Assembly (NCBI GenBank): GCA_937863205.1
Contig: CALMGA010000388.1
Location: 1 to 22,874 of the forward strand
Length of the DNA: 22,874 nucleotides
Direction: 5' to 3'
From: an uncultured Beijerinckiaceae bacterium
GTDB lineage: Bacteria > Pseudomonadota > Alphaproteobacteria > Rhizobiales > Beijerinckiaceae
Shown: positions 6,158 to 11,260 of the stretch, piece after piece
How the letters are laid out: every line of letters begins with the position of its first letter
Position numbering within the stretch: position 1 is the stretch's first letter
The notes under the pieces: model-generated
What the model was told of the DNA's origin: nothing
What the model saw: only the letters and a program-made list of their open reading frames with translations
The model's database searches: none
Translations under genes and position numbers: made by a program

Positions 6158-6531
6158 AGGCGCTCCTGTTGCGAGCGCAGCTCGGCGATCCGCTGCTCGA
6201 TCGCGGCCTGCTCCTCGGCGCGACGCGCCGCGATCATCCAGGCCGGCGGGTTGACCGTGACGGCGACCAGGAAGTCGAGGCCGTAGGCGCGCATCAGGGC
6301 GAACAGCTGGATCGCGCGCGGCGTCGATCCACGCTGCAGCATCTTCGACACCGTGGTGTCTTTGATGCCGGTATCGGCGGCGACGTTCTCGGGGGTGCCG
6401 AAGGGGTGGCGGGCGCGCAGGTAGGCGGAGATGCGCTCGCCCAGCTCGAGCGAGGCGTCGGCCGCCAGCGCGGCGGACAGATGTCGAGTCGAATCAGACT
6501 CTTGTCGAGTCGGAGGGGATGCTTGTCGCAC
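6154..6531 (-). CDS. HTH transcriptional regulator, XRE-like (125 aa)
   Basis: Residues from about 30 to 85 form a helix-turn-helix of XRE type: ISAYLRARHPFGTPENVAADTG, then IKDTTVSKMLQRGSTPRAIQLFALMRAYG. They are followed by a strand-like FLVAVTVNPPAWM and a C-terminal coiled coil (RRAEEQAAIEQRIAELRSQQ) for pairing. It heads the coupled gene set 6531 to 5078. GTG at 6531 is chosen because GAGGAG lies four bases upstream; longer frames from 6555 or 6603 have weak sites. Two exact copies of TGTCGAGTCG, 21 bp apart (6482-6491, 6503-6512), fall in its first codons and may be binding sites. Confidence 0.75.
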   Translation of the reverse strand: MRQASPPTRQESDSTRHLSAALAADASLELGERISAYLRARHPFGTPENVAADTGIKDTTVSKMLQRGSTPRAIQLFALMRAYGLDFLVAVTVNPPAWMIAARRAEEQAAIEQRIAELRSQQERL

Positions 6532-6670
6532 GGAACTCCTCGATGATGCGGGCATCGAGGAGCCGGCGATCGAGGCTGTGCGAAAGGAGGAGGTGAAGCT
6601 CATCGCGAGAGTCCCACGATGGACGATCGGGCCGCGCGCGCTTGGGAAGGCAGGGCGCGGCCGGGTCGGG

Positions 6671-6711
6671 CAAACGAAAAGGGGCCGCCCTGCCGAGTGG
6701 CAGAGCGGCCC
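6671..6711 (-). terminator. Rho-independent terminator (leftward transcription)
   Basis: The hairpin has arms GGGCCGC (6682-6688) and GCGGCCC (6705-6711), an inner stem CTGCC/GGCAG, one C-A mismatch and a GAGT loop. On the minus strand it is followed by CCTTTTCGTTTG (6682-6671). It would end leftward transcripts coming from 7213 or further right, so the gene set starting at 6531 probably has its own promoter. Confidence 0.75.
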
Positions 6712-6810
6712 AAGTCACGGGAGGAAATGCCCAAGGAGGGCTCCTCCGGGCCTGCAAGAAGCGGGCGCGGAGCGGGGAGGGCGCCGACCGAATGATCGAG
6801 CGCCGAGGCC

Positions 6811-6819
6811 TGTGGATAA
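6811..6819 (-). promoter_or_regulatory. Perfect DnaA box
   Basis: The minus strand reads TTATCCACA, the consensus DnaA-binding 9-mer. It lies in the gene-poor stretch 6712-7078. The same stretch holds a large dyad at 6965-7004 with TTATC cores, including TTATCGAGA (6971-6979, 7 of 9 matches). The bases around 6930-7020 look much richer in A and T than their surroundings. No gene is supported in 6712-7078: an open minus frame there runs through the terminator and looks like non-coding sequence. Confidence 0.6.
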
Positions 6820-6964
6820 GTCGGGCCGGTCAGTGCGAGCCGCCCTGGTCGAGACACATTCCCGGGCGCCCGGGACGCCGATTCGCCGTCGGCGCCCCGG
6901 ACTATCGCAACCCCCGGAACAGACGGGAGATTGCGAATGGTCATTAAGGTAGAACCGGCCTTCA

Positions 6965-7004
6965 TCAGGCTTATCGAGATAACCTCAGTGTTATCTCTGC
7001 CTGA
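6965..7004. promoter_or_regulatory. Large two-part dyad (operator or origin element)
   Basis: Perfect 8-bp arms GAGATAAC (6976-6983) and GTTATCTC (6990-6997) enclose CTCAGT. They are nested inside a second pair, TCAGGC (6965-6970) and GCCTGA (6999-7004). On the minus strand TTGTCA-N17-GGTTAT overlaps it as a weak promoter candidate. Two-shell symmetry in a non-coding, AT-rich patch of a phage element fits a repressor operator or an initiator-binding site. Confidence 0.6.
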
Positions 7005-7078
7005 CAACAGTCGCTTTGATCCGCATTGGCGGGTTCGGTACGCGGTAAGCGCAAGCCGACTAGCAACGCGGGAAGCGC

Positions 7079-7213
7079 TCACGATCCGCCCCCTTCGTCG
7101 AGGCGCCGTGCCCGGCGCTGGGCCTCGCGGCGCGAGCGGATGCTGCGCGCCCGGTCGAGGGCGGCCAGGACGATCAGGACGAACCAGAGCAGCAGGACGA
7201 GCCAGCCGGTCAT
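7079..7213 (-). CDS. Single-pass membrane mini-protein (44 aa)
   Basis: The frame from the ATG at 7213 encodes MTGWLVLLLWFVLIVLAAL, a clean membrane helix, followed by a basic and charged tail (DRARSIRSRREAQRRARRL) that should stay in the cytoplasm. GGAG lies eight bases before the ATG. The ATG overlaps a degenerate PEPAR-stop motif as ATGA. The hydrophobic-then-basic pattern is unlikely by chance. It could be a small inner-membrane effector or lysis-related protein; no family is recognised. Confidence 0.65.
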   Translation of the reverse strand: MTGWLVLLLWFVLIVLAALDRARSIRSRREAQRRARRLDEGGGS

Positions 7214-7227
7214 CGGGCCGGCTCCGG
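7210..7227. repeat. Degenerate third copy of the gene-junction repeat
   Basis: TCATCGGGCCGGCTCCGG matches 16 of 18 bases of the exact repeats at 7751-7777 and 8464-8490. Read on the minus strand it encodes PEPAR followed by a stop that overlaps the ATG of the membrane mini-protein. It marks the end of a long antisense-looking frame from 7761, which may once have been a real gene at this junction. Confidence 0.5.
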
Positions 7228-7262
7228 AGCGGCTGTGTAGGCTCGTCGAGCAGGAACGAGAC

Positions 7263-7308
7263 GCCGGCCGGTCGGCGAGCGCTGTTGCTCCTGCCCCGAC
7301 CGGCCGGC
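7263..7308. terminator. Perfect 13-bp inverted repeat, possible terminator
   Basis: Arms GCCGGCCGGTCGG (7263-7275) and CCGACCGGCCGGC (7296-7308) are perfect complements around a 20-base loop. On the plus strand TCTTTC follows; on the minus strand there is no T run. It lies 42 bp before the plus-strand gene at 7351 and 50 bp before the mini-protein, so it may separate the two units. A long loop and weak T tract make a binding site or recombination relic equally possible. Confidence 0.4.
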
Positions 7309-7350
7309 TCTTTCACCATCGGAGCCGCCAAGCAAACCGACGGGTGAATC

Positions 7351-7650
7351 ATGAATGGGAATGATCAGGATGCGCGCGGGCCGACGATGGCCCTTGCTGG
7401 CGTCTGCGCCGCCCTCTGCGGTGTCATGGCCGCCATCAAGGACAGGCTGATCGCCGAGCACGGCGCGGCGGCGCTGCCGGGTGAGCTGCTCAAGCTGCGC
7501 GACGAGGCATTCCGGCAGGTATCGAACGGAATGACGCCCAGTCTTCCGATGGAGCTCGAAACAGAGATTATCCGGCACGGCCGTGAACAAGTGACCAACA
7601 TGTTCAACCAACTGTTGGAAGGGCTCGGCAAGAATGGTGATGCTGCCTGA
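7351..7650 (+). CDS. Unknown helical protein on the opposite strand (99 aa)
   Basis: The plus frame gives a balanced, amphipathic helical protein: MALAGVCAALCGVMAAIKDRLIAEHG, ALPGELLKLRDEAFRQVS, then MELETEIIRHGREQVTNMFNQLLEGLG. By hand count about 74% of third, 44% of second and 68% of first codon bases are G or C, the pattern of a real coding frame. The opposite strand is also open (7210-7761) but His-rich, as antisense frames are. No recognised family and only a weak ribosome site. It sits as a plus-strand cassette inside a minus-strand series, like a moron gene. Confidence 0.6.
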   Translation: MNGNDQDARGPTMALAGVCAALCGVMAAIKDRLIAEHGAAALPGELLKLRDEAFRQVSNGMTPSLPMELETEIIRHGREQVTNMFNQLLEGLGKNGDAA

Positions 7651-7750
7651 GCGATCGATGGCGGTTAAAAGGCCTCCGCACTGGAGGGTGAGGCCGCGCG
7701 CCGGCGCGATCCGAACGGCGAGGTGCGCCAGGGCGGCGGCAAGACGCTCG

Positions 7751-7777
7751 CGGGCGCTCACCGGACCGGCTCCGGGG
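7751..7777. repeat. 27-bp direct repeat, copy 1
   Basis: This 27-bp sequence is identical to 8464-8490. On the minus strand it encodes the last residues PEPVR and stop of the gene at 7758-8144, and contains a GTGA that could start a following gene. Each copy lies at the downstream edge of a plus-strand cassette (7351-7650; 8211-8459). Confidence 0.85.
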
Positions 7778-8144
7778 CGAGCCACAGTCCAAGCGCATCA
7801 AAGGTACCCGGCGGTCGCGGCTGCGGACGATCCGACAGGGCGCGCAGCGCCGCGACCGCGGCGAGATAGCCTTGCTCGCCGAGGCAGAACTTCACGTCAC
7901 CCTTGGCGGCGCCCGGCAAGATCAGCCGCTCGGCTTGATCGAAGGTCGTGGCCAGGGCGTGCAGCGCCTCCGCGACTACGCTCGCCTGAGCGTCGCCCAT
8001 CCGTATCTCGGTGCTGCGCGTCCCGTCGGCGCAGGTGTACGGGCGCAGGTAGAACTCGAGGGCGTTGGCGAGACCCACCACGTCCACCTTCATCGGGTCG
8101 TAGGTCTCGTCGGCAGTATTTCCAAGCGCGCGGGAATCAATCAT
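7758..8144 (-). CDS. Unknown phage protein (128 aa)
   Basis: An ordered protein, with MKVDVVGLANALEFYLRPYT, STEIRMGDAQASVVAEALHALATTFDQAERLIL and KFCLGEQGYLAAVAALRALSD forming alternating helices, then a Pro-rich tail ending APEPVR. It contains two cysteines far apart and no clear catalytic motif. The ATG at 8144 has AGGGGA nine bases upstream. It is part of the leftward early series and its C-terminal tail is shared with the gene at 8471-8731, which points to recombination or duplication at gene ends. Confidence 0.7.
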   Translation of the reverse strand: MIDSRALGNTADETYDPMKVDVVGLANALEFYLRPYTCADGTRSTEIRMGDAQASVVAEALHALATTFDQAERLILPGAAKGDVKFCLGEQGYLAAVAALRALSDRPQPRPPGTFDALGLWLAPEPVR

Positions 8145-8210
8145 GACGCTGTCCCCTCATCTTGAGAGCCGCTCGCCAAGCTCCGGGAAGCGATCGGGAT
8201 CGCCGACGCG

Positions 8211-8459
8211 GTGCGCTTGCGCTCGCTGCTTAGCCGCGTTCGAGACGGGCTTGAGGAGATCGTCGATCTGGCGGAACCGAGGCCCGGTTGGGTTGCCGCT
8301 GCCGGTGAAGTGCTGCGTCGGGTCGAGCGCTACGCTCAGGCTGGTCCGGCCGATGCGGCGGCACGCCAGTTGGCGCTTGAGGCCGTCGACACGCTCGCCG
8401 CCGCGCTGATCGGCGTGCCTGCGCGCGTGGAGGCGAAGAACATCGGATTGGGCTGGTGA
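8211..8459 (+). CDS. Unknown helical protein, possibly 5'-truncated (82 aa)
   Basis: From GTG at 8211 the plus frame gives a helical, acidic protein: LLSRVRDGLEEIVDLAEPRPGWVAAAGEVLRRVERYAQAG, AAARQLALEAVDTLAAALIGVPARV. The frame stays open and coding-like for 15 codons upstream (EPLAKLREAIGIADAV), but there is no ATG, GTG or TTG there before a stop at 8163. The gene may therefore have lost its original start. The opposite strand is open too (8157-8474) but looks like antisense. It lies as a plus cassette between two minus genes. Function unknown. Confidence 0.5.
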   Translation: MRLRSLLSRVRDGLEEIVDLAEPRPGWVAAAGEVLRRVERYAQAGPADAAARQLALEAVDTLAAALIGVPARVEAKNIGLGW

Positions 8460-8463
8460 TCGT

Positions 8464-8490
8464 CGGGCGCTCACCGGACCGGCTCCGGGG
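8464..8490. repeat. 27-bp direct repeat, copy 2
   Basis: This is identical to 7751-7777 over 27 bases, 713 bp apart. It encodes the PEPVR-stop end of the gene at 8471-8731 on the minus strand. Confidence 0.85.
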
Positions 8491-8731
8491 TGGCCTCGGC
8501 TGGGGTGGGGCGGGGGATGCCTTCGGGCCAGATGGCTCCGTTAGGCCAGCGATTAGAGAGGAACTGGATTGCGGTCGCGAGGCGGCGGACGCCGATGTCA
8601 GCTTCGCCAGCGCGAAGATCGCGCAGACGCTTTCCGTCGTTGAACACGAGGGTGGAAACGCGTGCCTCGCCGATGCCTCTGGCGGCTCCGAATGCGTCGG
8701 TGAGCACGAAGAAATCGACGAGGGCGGTCAT
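8471..8731 (-). CDS. Unknown small protein, first gene of the leftward series (86 aa)
   Basis: MTALVDFFVLTDAFGAARGIGEARVSTLVFNDGKRLRDL reads as an ordered fold. It continues ADIGVRRLATAIQFLSNRWPNGAIWPEGIPRP and a Pro/Glu tail, PEPVR. The pattern of a core followed by WP-x-G-x-x-WP is common to short phage proteins next to the repressor and may be a Cro-like or antirepressor protein, but no motif proves it. ATG at 8731 is preferred over TTG at 8761 because the latter overlaps a TTGACA. It is divergent from the XRE repressor across the operator region. Confidence 0.65.
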   Translation of the reverse strand: MTALVDFFVLTDAFGAARGIGEARVSTLVFNDGKRLRDLRAGEADIGVRRLATAIQFLSNRWPNGAIWPEGIPRPTPAEATPEPVR

Positions 8732-8742
8732 CGCTCGCAAGA

Positions 8743-8820
8743 TGCGGTAAAGATCCCGCAATTGTCAACGGGGTACTTACCGCTGCAGCCGCAGCCTTTT
8801 GCGCGGGTAATCTACCGCGA
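8743..8820. promoter_or_regulatory. Repressor operator region with GCGGTA/TACCGC repeats
   Basis: Three related inverted repeats lie between the divergent genes. TGCGG/CCGCA arms are at about 8743-8760, GGTACTTACC at about 8772-8781, and GCGGGTAATCTACCGC ends two bases before the repressor ATG. On the minus strand a TTGACA (8768-8763) could be the -35 of the leftward promoter. The last repeat abutting the ATG fits autorepression. A related 16-bp site recurs at 9958-9973. Confidence 0.6.
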
Positions 8821-9303
8821 ATGACGAACACGGCTAGTCGCGCTCTCGCTGACCGTCTTGCAGAACGCCTTGAAGCACGGGGTCACACCCCCCGCAGCGC
8901 GAGCATCAAGGCTGGGCTTCCAGTCGATGCCGTCAGAAACGTGCTGCGAGCCGCCCGTGCCGGCAAAACGTACCATCCTCGCGTCGATACACTACAGAAA
9001 CTGGCGAGGGCTCTCGAAACGTCGACCGAATGGCTCCTGACCGGCAAGCAAGAGGATCAGCCGCTCGATCGCTCTGACAGGGGCGCTGAGACTCTGACGG
9101 TCACGCACTCCCTTCTGCGCGAGGCGGTAATGTTCGTGCTCTGCGCGGAGGGTATAGCGGAGGATCGAGCCGAGCTAATCGCCGATATCTTTCCCGAAGC
9201 TCTTGCAGGTTCGCCAATCGACGCTGTCGATCGTGATCCATTTCGATCGTTTCAGGTGCGCCTGCAGTTTCAAGAGCGATCTGGAAATCGAGAGCCGCGA
9301 TGA
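8821..9303 (+). CDS. XRE-family phage repressor (160 aa)
   Basis: Residues 8-75 are a XRE helix-turn-helix. LADRLAERLEARGHTPRSASIKAGLPVDAVRNVLRAARAG is followed by HPRVDTLQKLARALETSTEWLLTG, the usual ending of phage CI-like repressors. The C-terminal half (about 90-150) is helical and acidic, with AVMFVLCAEGIAEDRAELIADIFPEAL, and lacks a visible LexA/CI peptidase Ser-Lys pair. Induction by RecA-driven self-cleavage is therefore not supported. The ATG has no ribosome site and lies two bases after an operator-like repeat. It most likely keeps the leftward operon silent in the lysogen. Confidence 0.85.
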   Translation: MTNTASRALADRLAERLEARGHTPRSASIKAGLPVDAVRNVLRAARAGKTYHPRVDTLQKLARALETSTEWLLTGKQEDQPLDRSDRGAETLTVTHSLLREAVMFVLCAEGIAEDRAELIADIFPEALAGSPIDAVDRDPFRSFQVRLQFQERSGNREPR

Positions 9304-9393
9304 AGCGAGCGGCAATCGCTGCCCTGCGATGGGTCTGTGTTGCCAAGCCCTCCTGCTCACTCATACAACCCAACGAAGAAGCGAGGCTGATCA

Positions 9394-9918
9394 ATGGTCA
9401 ATCCGCGCGGTCTGTCTTTTCGATATACGACCATACCGAGCGCCATTGCCGGCGCGGCATTTTCGCTGAGCTTAGAAACTGTGAATGCAAGCGCTTCCGA
9501 GCAGAAAGGCTTCGACACACCCCGTTGCAAAGAAGCGGTGGCGCGCATCGTTGCTGAAGCCGGTGCAAGCTTCGATCATTTGGCTCCGAGCGGCGACAAC
9601 GTCTTCCTGAAGCACCCGGCTGCTCGCGAATTTGTGTTGATGTGCGCGAGCTATCGACCACTCAGGCTATCGATCAGCTGGCGGGACGCATTTCCTTCCG
9701 CTGCATACTTCGAATTGTTGGGGCGCGCGGGTGCCGTCATCACCGCGGCAGATGCTACCAGTTTGTCGAAGGCGACGCGAAGCTGCCAAGTCGCCGCACT
9801 CAAATCCGGTGATGAGGAGGCTGAAAGCAGGTTGCCGGGCGCGTCCCTGGATTGCACGGCTTTTACAAGGGACGGCGGCGGAACGCTGATTGGTATTCGG
9901 CCACCTGCGGCTGAATAG
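9394..9918 (+). CDS. Probable exported protein of unknown function (174 aa)
   Basis: A basic start (MVNPRGLSFRYTT) and hydrophobic stretch IPSAIAGAAFSLSLETV end in NASASEQ, which looks like a signal peptide cut near residue 34. The mature part has four cysteines (45, 84, 131, 154), suited to two disulfides, and no known domain. GAGG lies seven bases before the ATG. The gene sits just after the repressor in the part of a prophage expressed during lysogeny, with codon use richer in A and T than its neighbours. It is a candidate lysogenic-conversion gene. An overlapping frame starting ATGA at 9300 was judged weaker. Confidence 0.65.
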   Translation: MVNPRGLSFRYTTIPSAIAGAAFSLSLETVNASASEQKGFDTPRCKEAVARIVAEAGASFDHLAPSGDNVFLKHPAAREFVLMCASYRPLRLSISWRDAFPSAAYFELLGRAGAVITAADATSLSKATRSCQVAALKSGDEEAESRLPGASLDCTAFTRDGGGTLIGIRPPAAE

Positions 9919-9957
9919 ATCATAAGGGCGGGAGAGAAACCGCATACTTAGCTTGAC

Positions 9958-9973
9958 GCGGTATATAAACCGC
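9958..9973. promoter_or_regulatory. Operator-like palindrome GCGGT-N6-ACCGC
   Basis: Perfect 5-bp arms surround ATATAA, with an extra CCGC half-site at about 9940. It resembles the repeats in front of the XRE repressor 1.1 kb away and overlaps TTGACG (9953-9958). It may be a distal repressor site. Apart from this and a possible mini-gene, 9919-10104 shows no gene. Confidence 0.5.
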
Positions 9974-9975
9974 AG

Positions 9976-10086
9976 TTAGTTTTGCTCCATCAGCCCCGAG
10001 CTGTGGAGCGCCCCATGCTGCAATCGCCAACGCCACCGGCCGTCTGCCTTACCCGTCGTCTCCGCCTTTCGCTCATCCATGCGCAT
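9976..10086 (-). CDS. Possible mini-protein (36 aa)
   Basis: An ATG at 10086 follows AAGGA by four bases and opens a 36-residue polar frame, MRMDERKAETTGKADGRWRW to SGLMEQN, just downstream of the zinc-ribbon gene on the same strand. The start signal and position are the only evidence. There are no motifs, so it is weakly supported. Confidence 0.3.
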   Translation of the reverse strand: MRMDERKAETTGKADGRWRWRLQHGALHSSGLMEQN

Positions 10087-10104
10087 CGGTCCTTCGCATC
10101 GTGG

Positions 10105-10605
10105 CTAGCGCGGCATCTGGTAGCTGGGGGGCGGCGCCTTGGGCAGGTCACGTCGCCAGTACTTCAGCTCGGCGGAACAGGTGTTGCACCGCTTCAGCTC
10201 GTAGCCCGCGTACGTTTGAAGCGTTGGGCCCTGGAGGATGCTCTTCTTGCCGGCCTGGTAGCAGCAAGCACAAAGCTGATGCTGTGGCTCGGAGCCGGCT
10301 TCCGTTGCTTTCAGGCGATAGGCGAACATGCCCGGACTGAACTCGGTCAGTTCGTAGCGCTCACGCTCGCGGACCCATTCTTTCGCGGCAGTCACTTCTT
10401 TTTCAAGCTGGCCTACGCGCTCAATCAACGTCGAGCGCTCCTGGTTAACGGCAAACATCGCTTGCTGAACCTCCAGCATGTGCCTTTGCAGATCGATGAC
10501 CTTGCCCTGGATGGCCTTTCCTTGGGCCAGACCTATCAGCGCATGCGTGAGGTCGCCGGCCATCTTGAGCGACGACATGGCGGAGGCGATGGCGGAAATG
10601 TCCAT
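10105..10605 (-). CDS. Coiled-coil plus zinc-ribbon phage protein (166 aa)
   Basis: The N-terminal segment MDISAIASAMSSLKMAGDLTHALIGLAQG and a long coiled coil (KVIDLQRHMLEVQQAMFAVNQERSTLIERVGQLEKEV, about 36-75) lead to YELTEFSPGMFAYRLK. A zinc ribbon follows: CACCYQAGKKSILQ, then CNTC about 28 residues later. This whole layout recurs in temperate phages of Proteobacteria, with no assigned function; it may be an adaptor binding nucleic acid. ATG at 10605 is chosen because relatives start M-D-I-x-x-I; an in-frame ATG at 10638 adds 11 residues. It is divergent from the rightward operon. Confidence 0.75.
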   Translation of the reverse strand: MDISAIASAMSSLKMAGDLTHALIGLAQGKAIQGKVIDLQRHMLEVQQAMFAVNQERSTLIERVGQLEKEVTAAKEWVRERERYELTEFSPGMFAYRLKATEAGSEPQHQLCACCYQAGKKSILQGPTLQTYAGYELKRCNTCSAELKYWRRDLPKAPPPSYQMPR

Positions 10606-10655
10606 GGCGGCGAGCCCCTGACGGCATTCCTCGCTCATACCACGGGGCGGGCGCC

Positions 10656-10934
10656 GTGAGGTCCATCCCCAAGTGGATCGGCGCCACGGACGAAGCCCGC
10701 GCACCCGATAGCGTCCGCCTCCGCGTCTTCCGTCTCTACGGCGGTCGCTGCTACCTCACCGGCCGCCGGATCATGCCGCTGCTCGACGCCGGCCTCGTCT
10801 TCGCCCGCGCCGGGCGTCTTGCCCTGACGGTCGACGGCTACGCGGCGGCCAAAACGCTGCCGGTGACGCCGACCTTCGCCGTGCGTGAGACCGGCAAGCC
10901 TTCGCCCACGTATTATTTCGACGCTGCCTCATGA
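10656..10934 (+). CDS. HNH-nuclease N-terminal piece fused to unrelated sequence (92 aa)
   Basis: Residues 5-41 match the start of phage HNH endonucleases: KWIGATDEARAPDSVRLRVF then YGGRCYLTGRRIMP, containing the usual C-x-x-T-G-x-x-I zinc-side strand. In relatives this runs on to G-D-x-W-D-x-D-H and the HNH catalytic site. Here the sequence switches at about residue 42 (nt 10779) to LLDAGLVFARAGRLALTVDG and a new tail that lacks any His-Asn-His. The protein therefore cannot be a nuclease. It starts with GTG and ends in an ATGA overlap with the next gene, so it is still translated as part of the rightward operon. It is either a remnant or a neofunctional fusion. Confidence 0.6.
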   Translation: MRSIPKWIGATDEARAPDSVRLRVFRLYGGRCYLTGRRIMPLLDAGLVFARAGRLALTVDGYAAAKTLPVTPTFAVRETGKPSPTYYFDAAS

Positions 10935-11260
10935 GGCACGGTCCCATGACCGAGGCGGCCATCCGGGCCATGGCTGCCGATCTCGGCCTCGCCCTGCCTC
11001 CTTTCACCGCCGCCGAGCAACCCGCCCTGTTCAAGGCCTGGGCCGACCGCGTCATGCAGGCCGGCGTGCCTCAAGAGCGCGGCCGTCTCACCTCCGCCGA
11101 CCTCGACGAGTGCGACCGCCAGCTCGGCATCGTCGCATCGCGGGCGCGCGCTCCCCATGGCTCGACCATAACCGTACCTGCCACGTATCTCGTACCGAGC
11201 GATGGTGACGACACCCTGGCGCGCATCGCCGCCGCGGTCGGCTTGGGCGAGGTGGGCTGA
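10931..11260 (+). CDS. Unknown protein (109 aa)
   Basis: A soluble mixed-helix protein ([40 protein letters not shown], later [14 protein letters not shown]) with no recognised domain. The ATG at 10931 overlaps the previous stop as ATGA; a second ATG at 10946 would drop five residues. Its stop overlaps the start of the DnaA-like gene as TGATG, so the two are very probably coupled and might act together. Confidence 0.65.
   Translation: MRHGPMTEAAIRAMAADLGLALPPFTAAEQPALFKAWADRVMQAGVPQERGRLTSADLDECDRQLGIVASRARAPHGSTITVPATYLVPSDGDDTLARIAAAVGLGEVG

Noticed and set aside
6600..7352. Long minus-strand open frame (250 codons)
   Set aside because: It runs through a strong terminator, is Arg/Pro/Ser-rich with no fold-like pattern, and overlaps the membrane mini-protein and the candidate origin. 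It looks like an open frame by GC content.
8157..8474. Minus-strand 105-residue frame coupled by GTGA to the PEPVR end
   Set aside because: His/Arg/Gln-rich composition is that of an antisense frame to the better plus-strand gene at 8211-8459; kept only as part of the junction-repeat observation.
9300..9557. Plus-strand 85-residue frame starting ATGA at the repressor stop
   Set aside because: The coupling is attractive, but the product lacks any ordered pattern and overlaps the exported-protein gene, which has a signal peptide and a ribosome site.
9982..10659. 225-codon plus frame opposite the zinc-ribbon gene
   Set aside because: Antisense to a protein with clear Cys motifs and a coiled coil.
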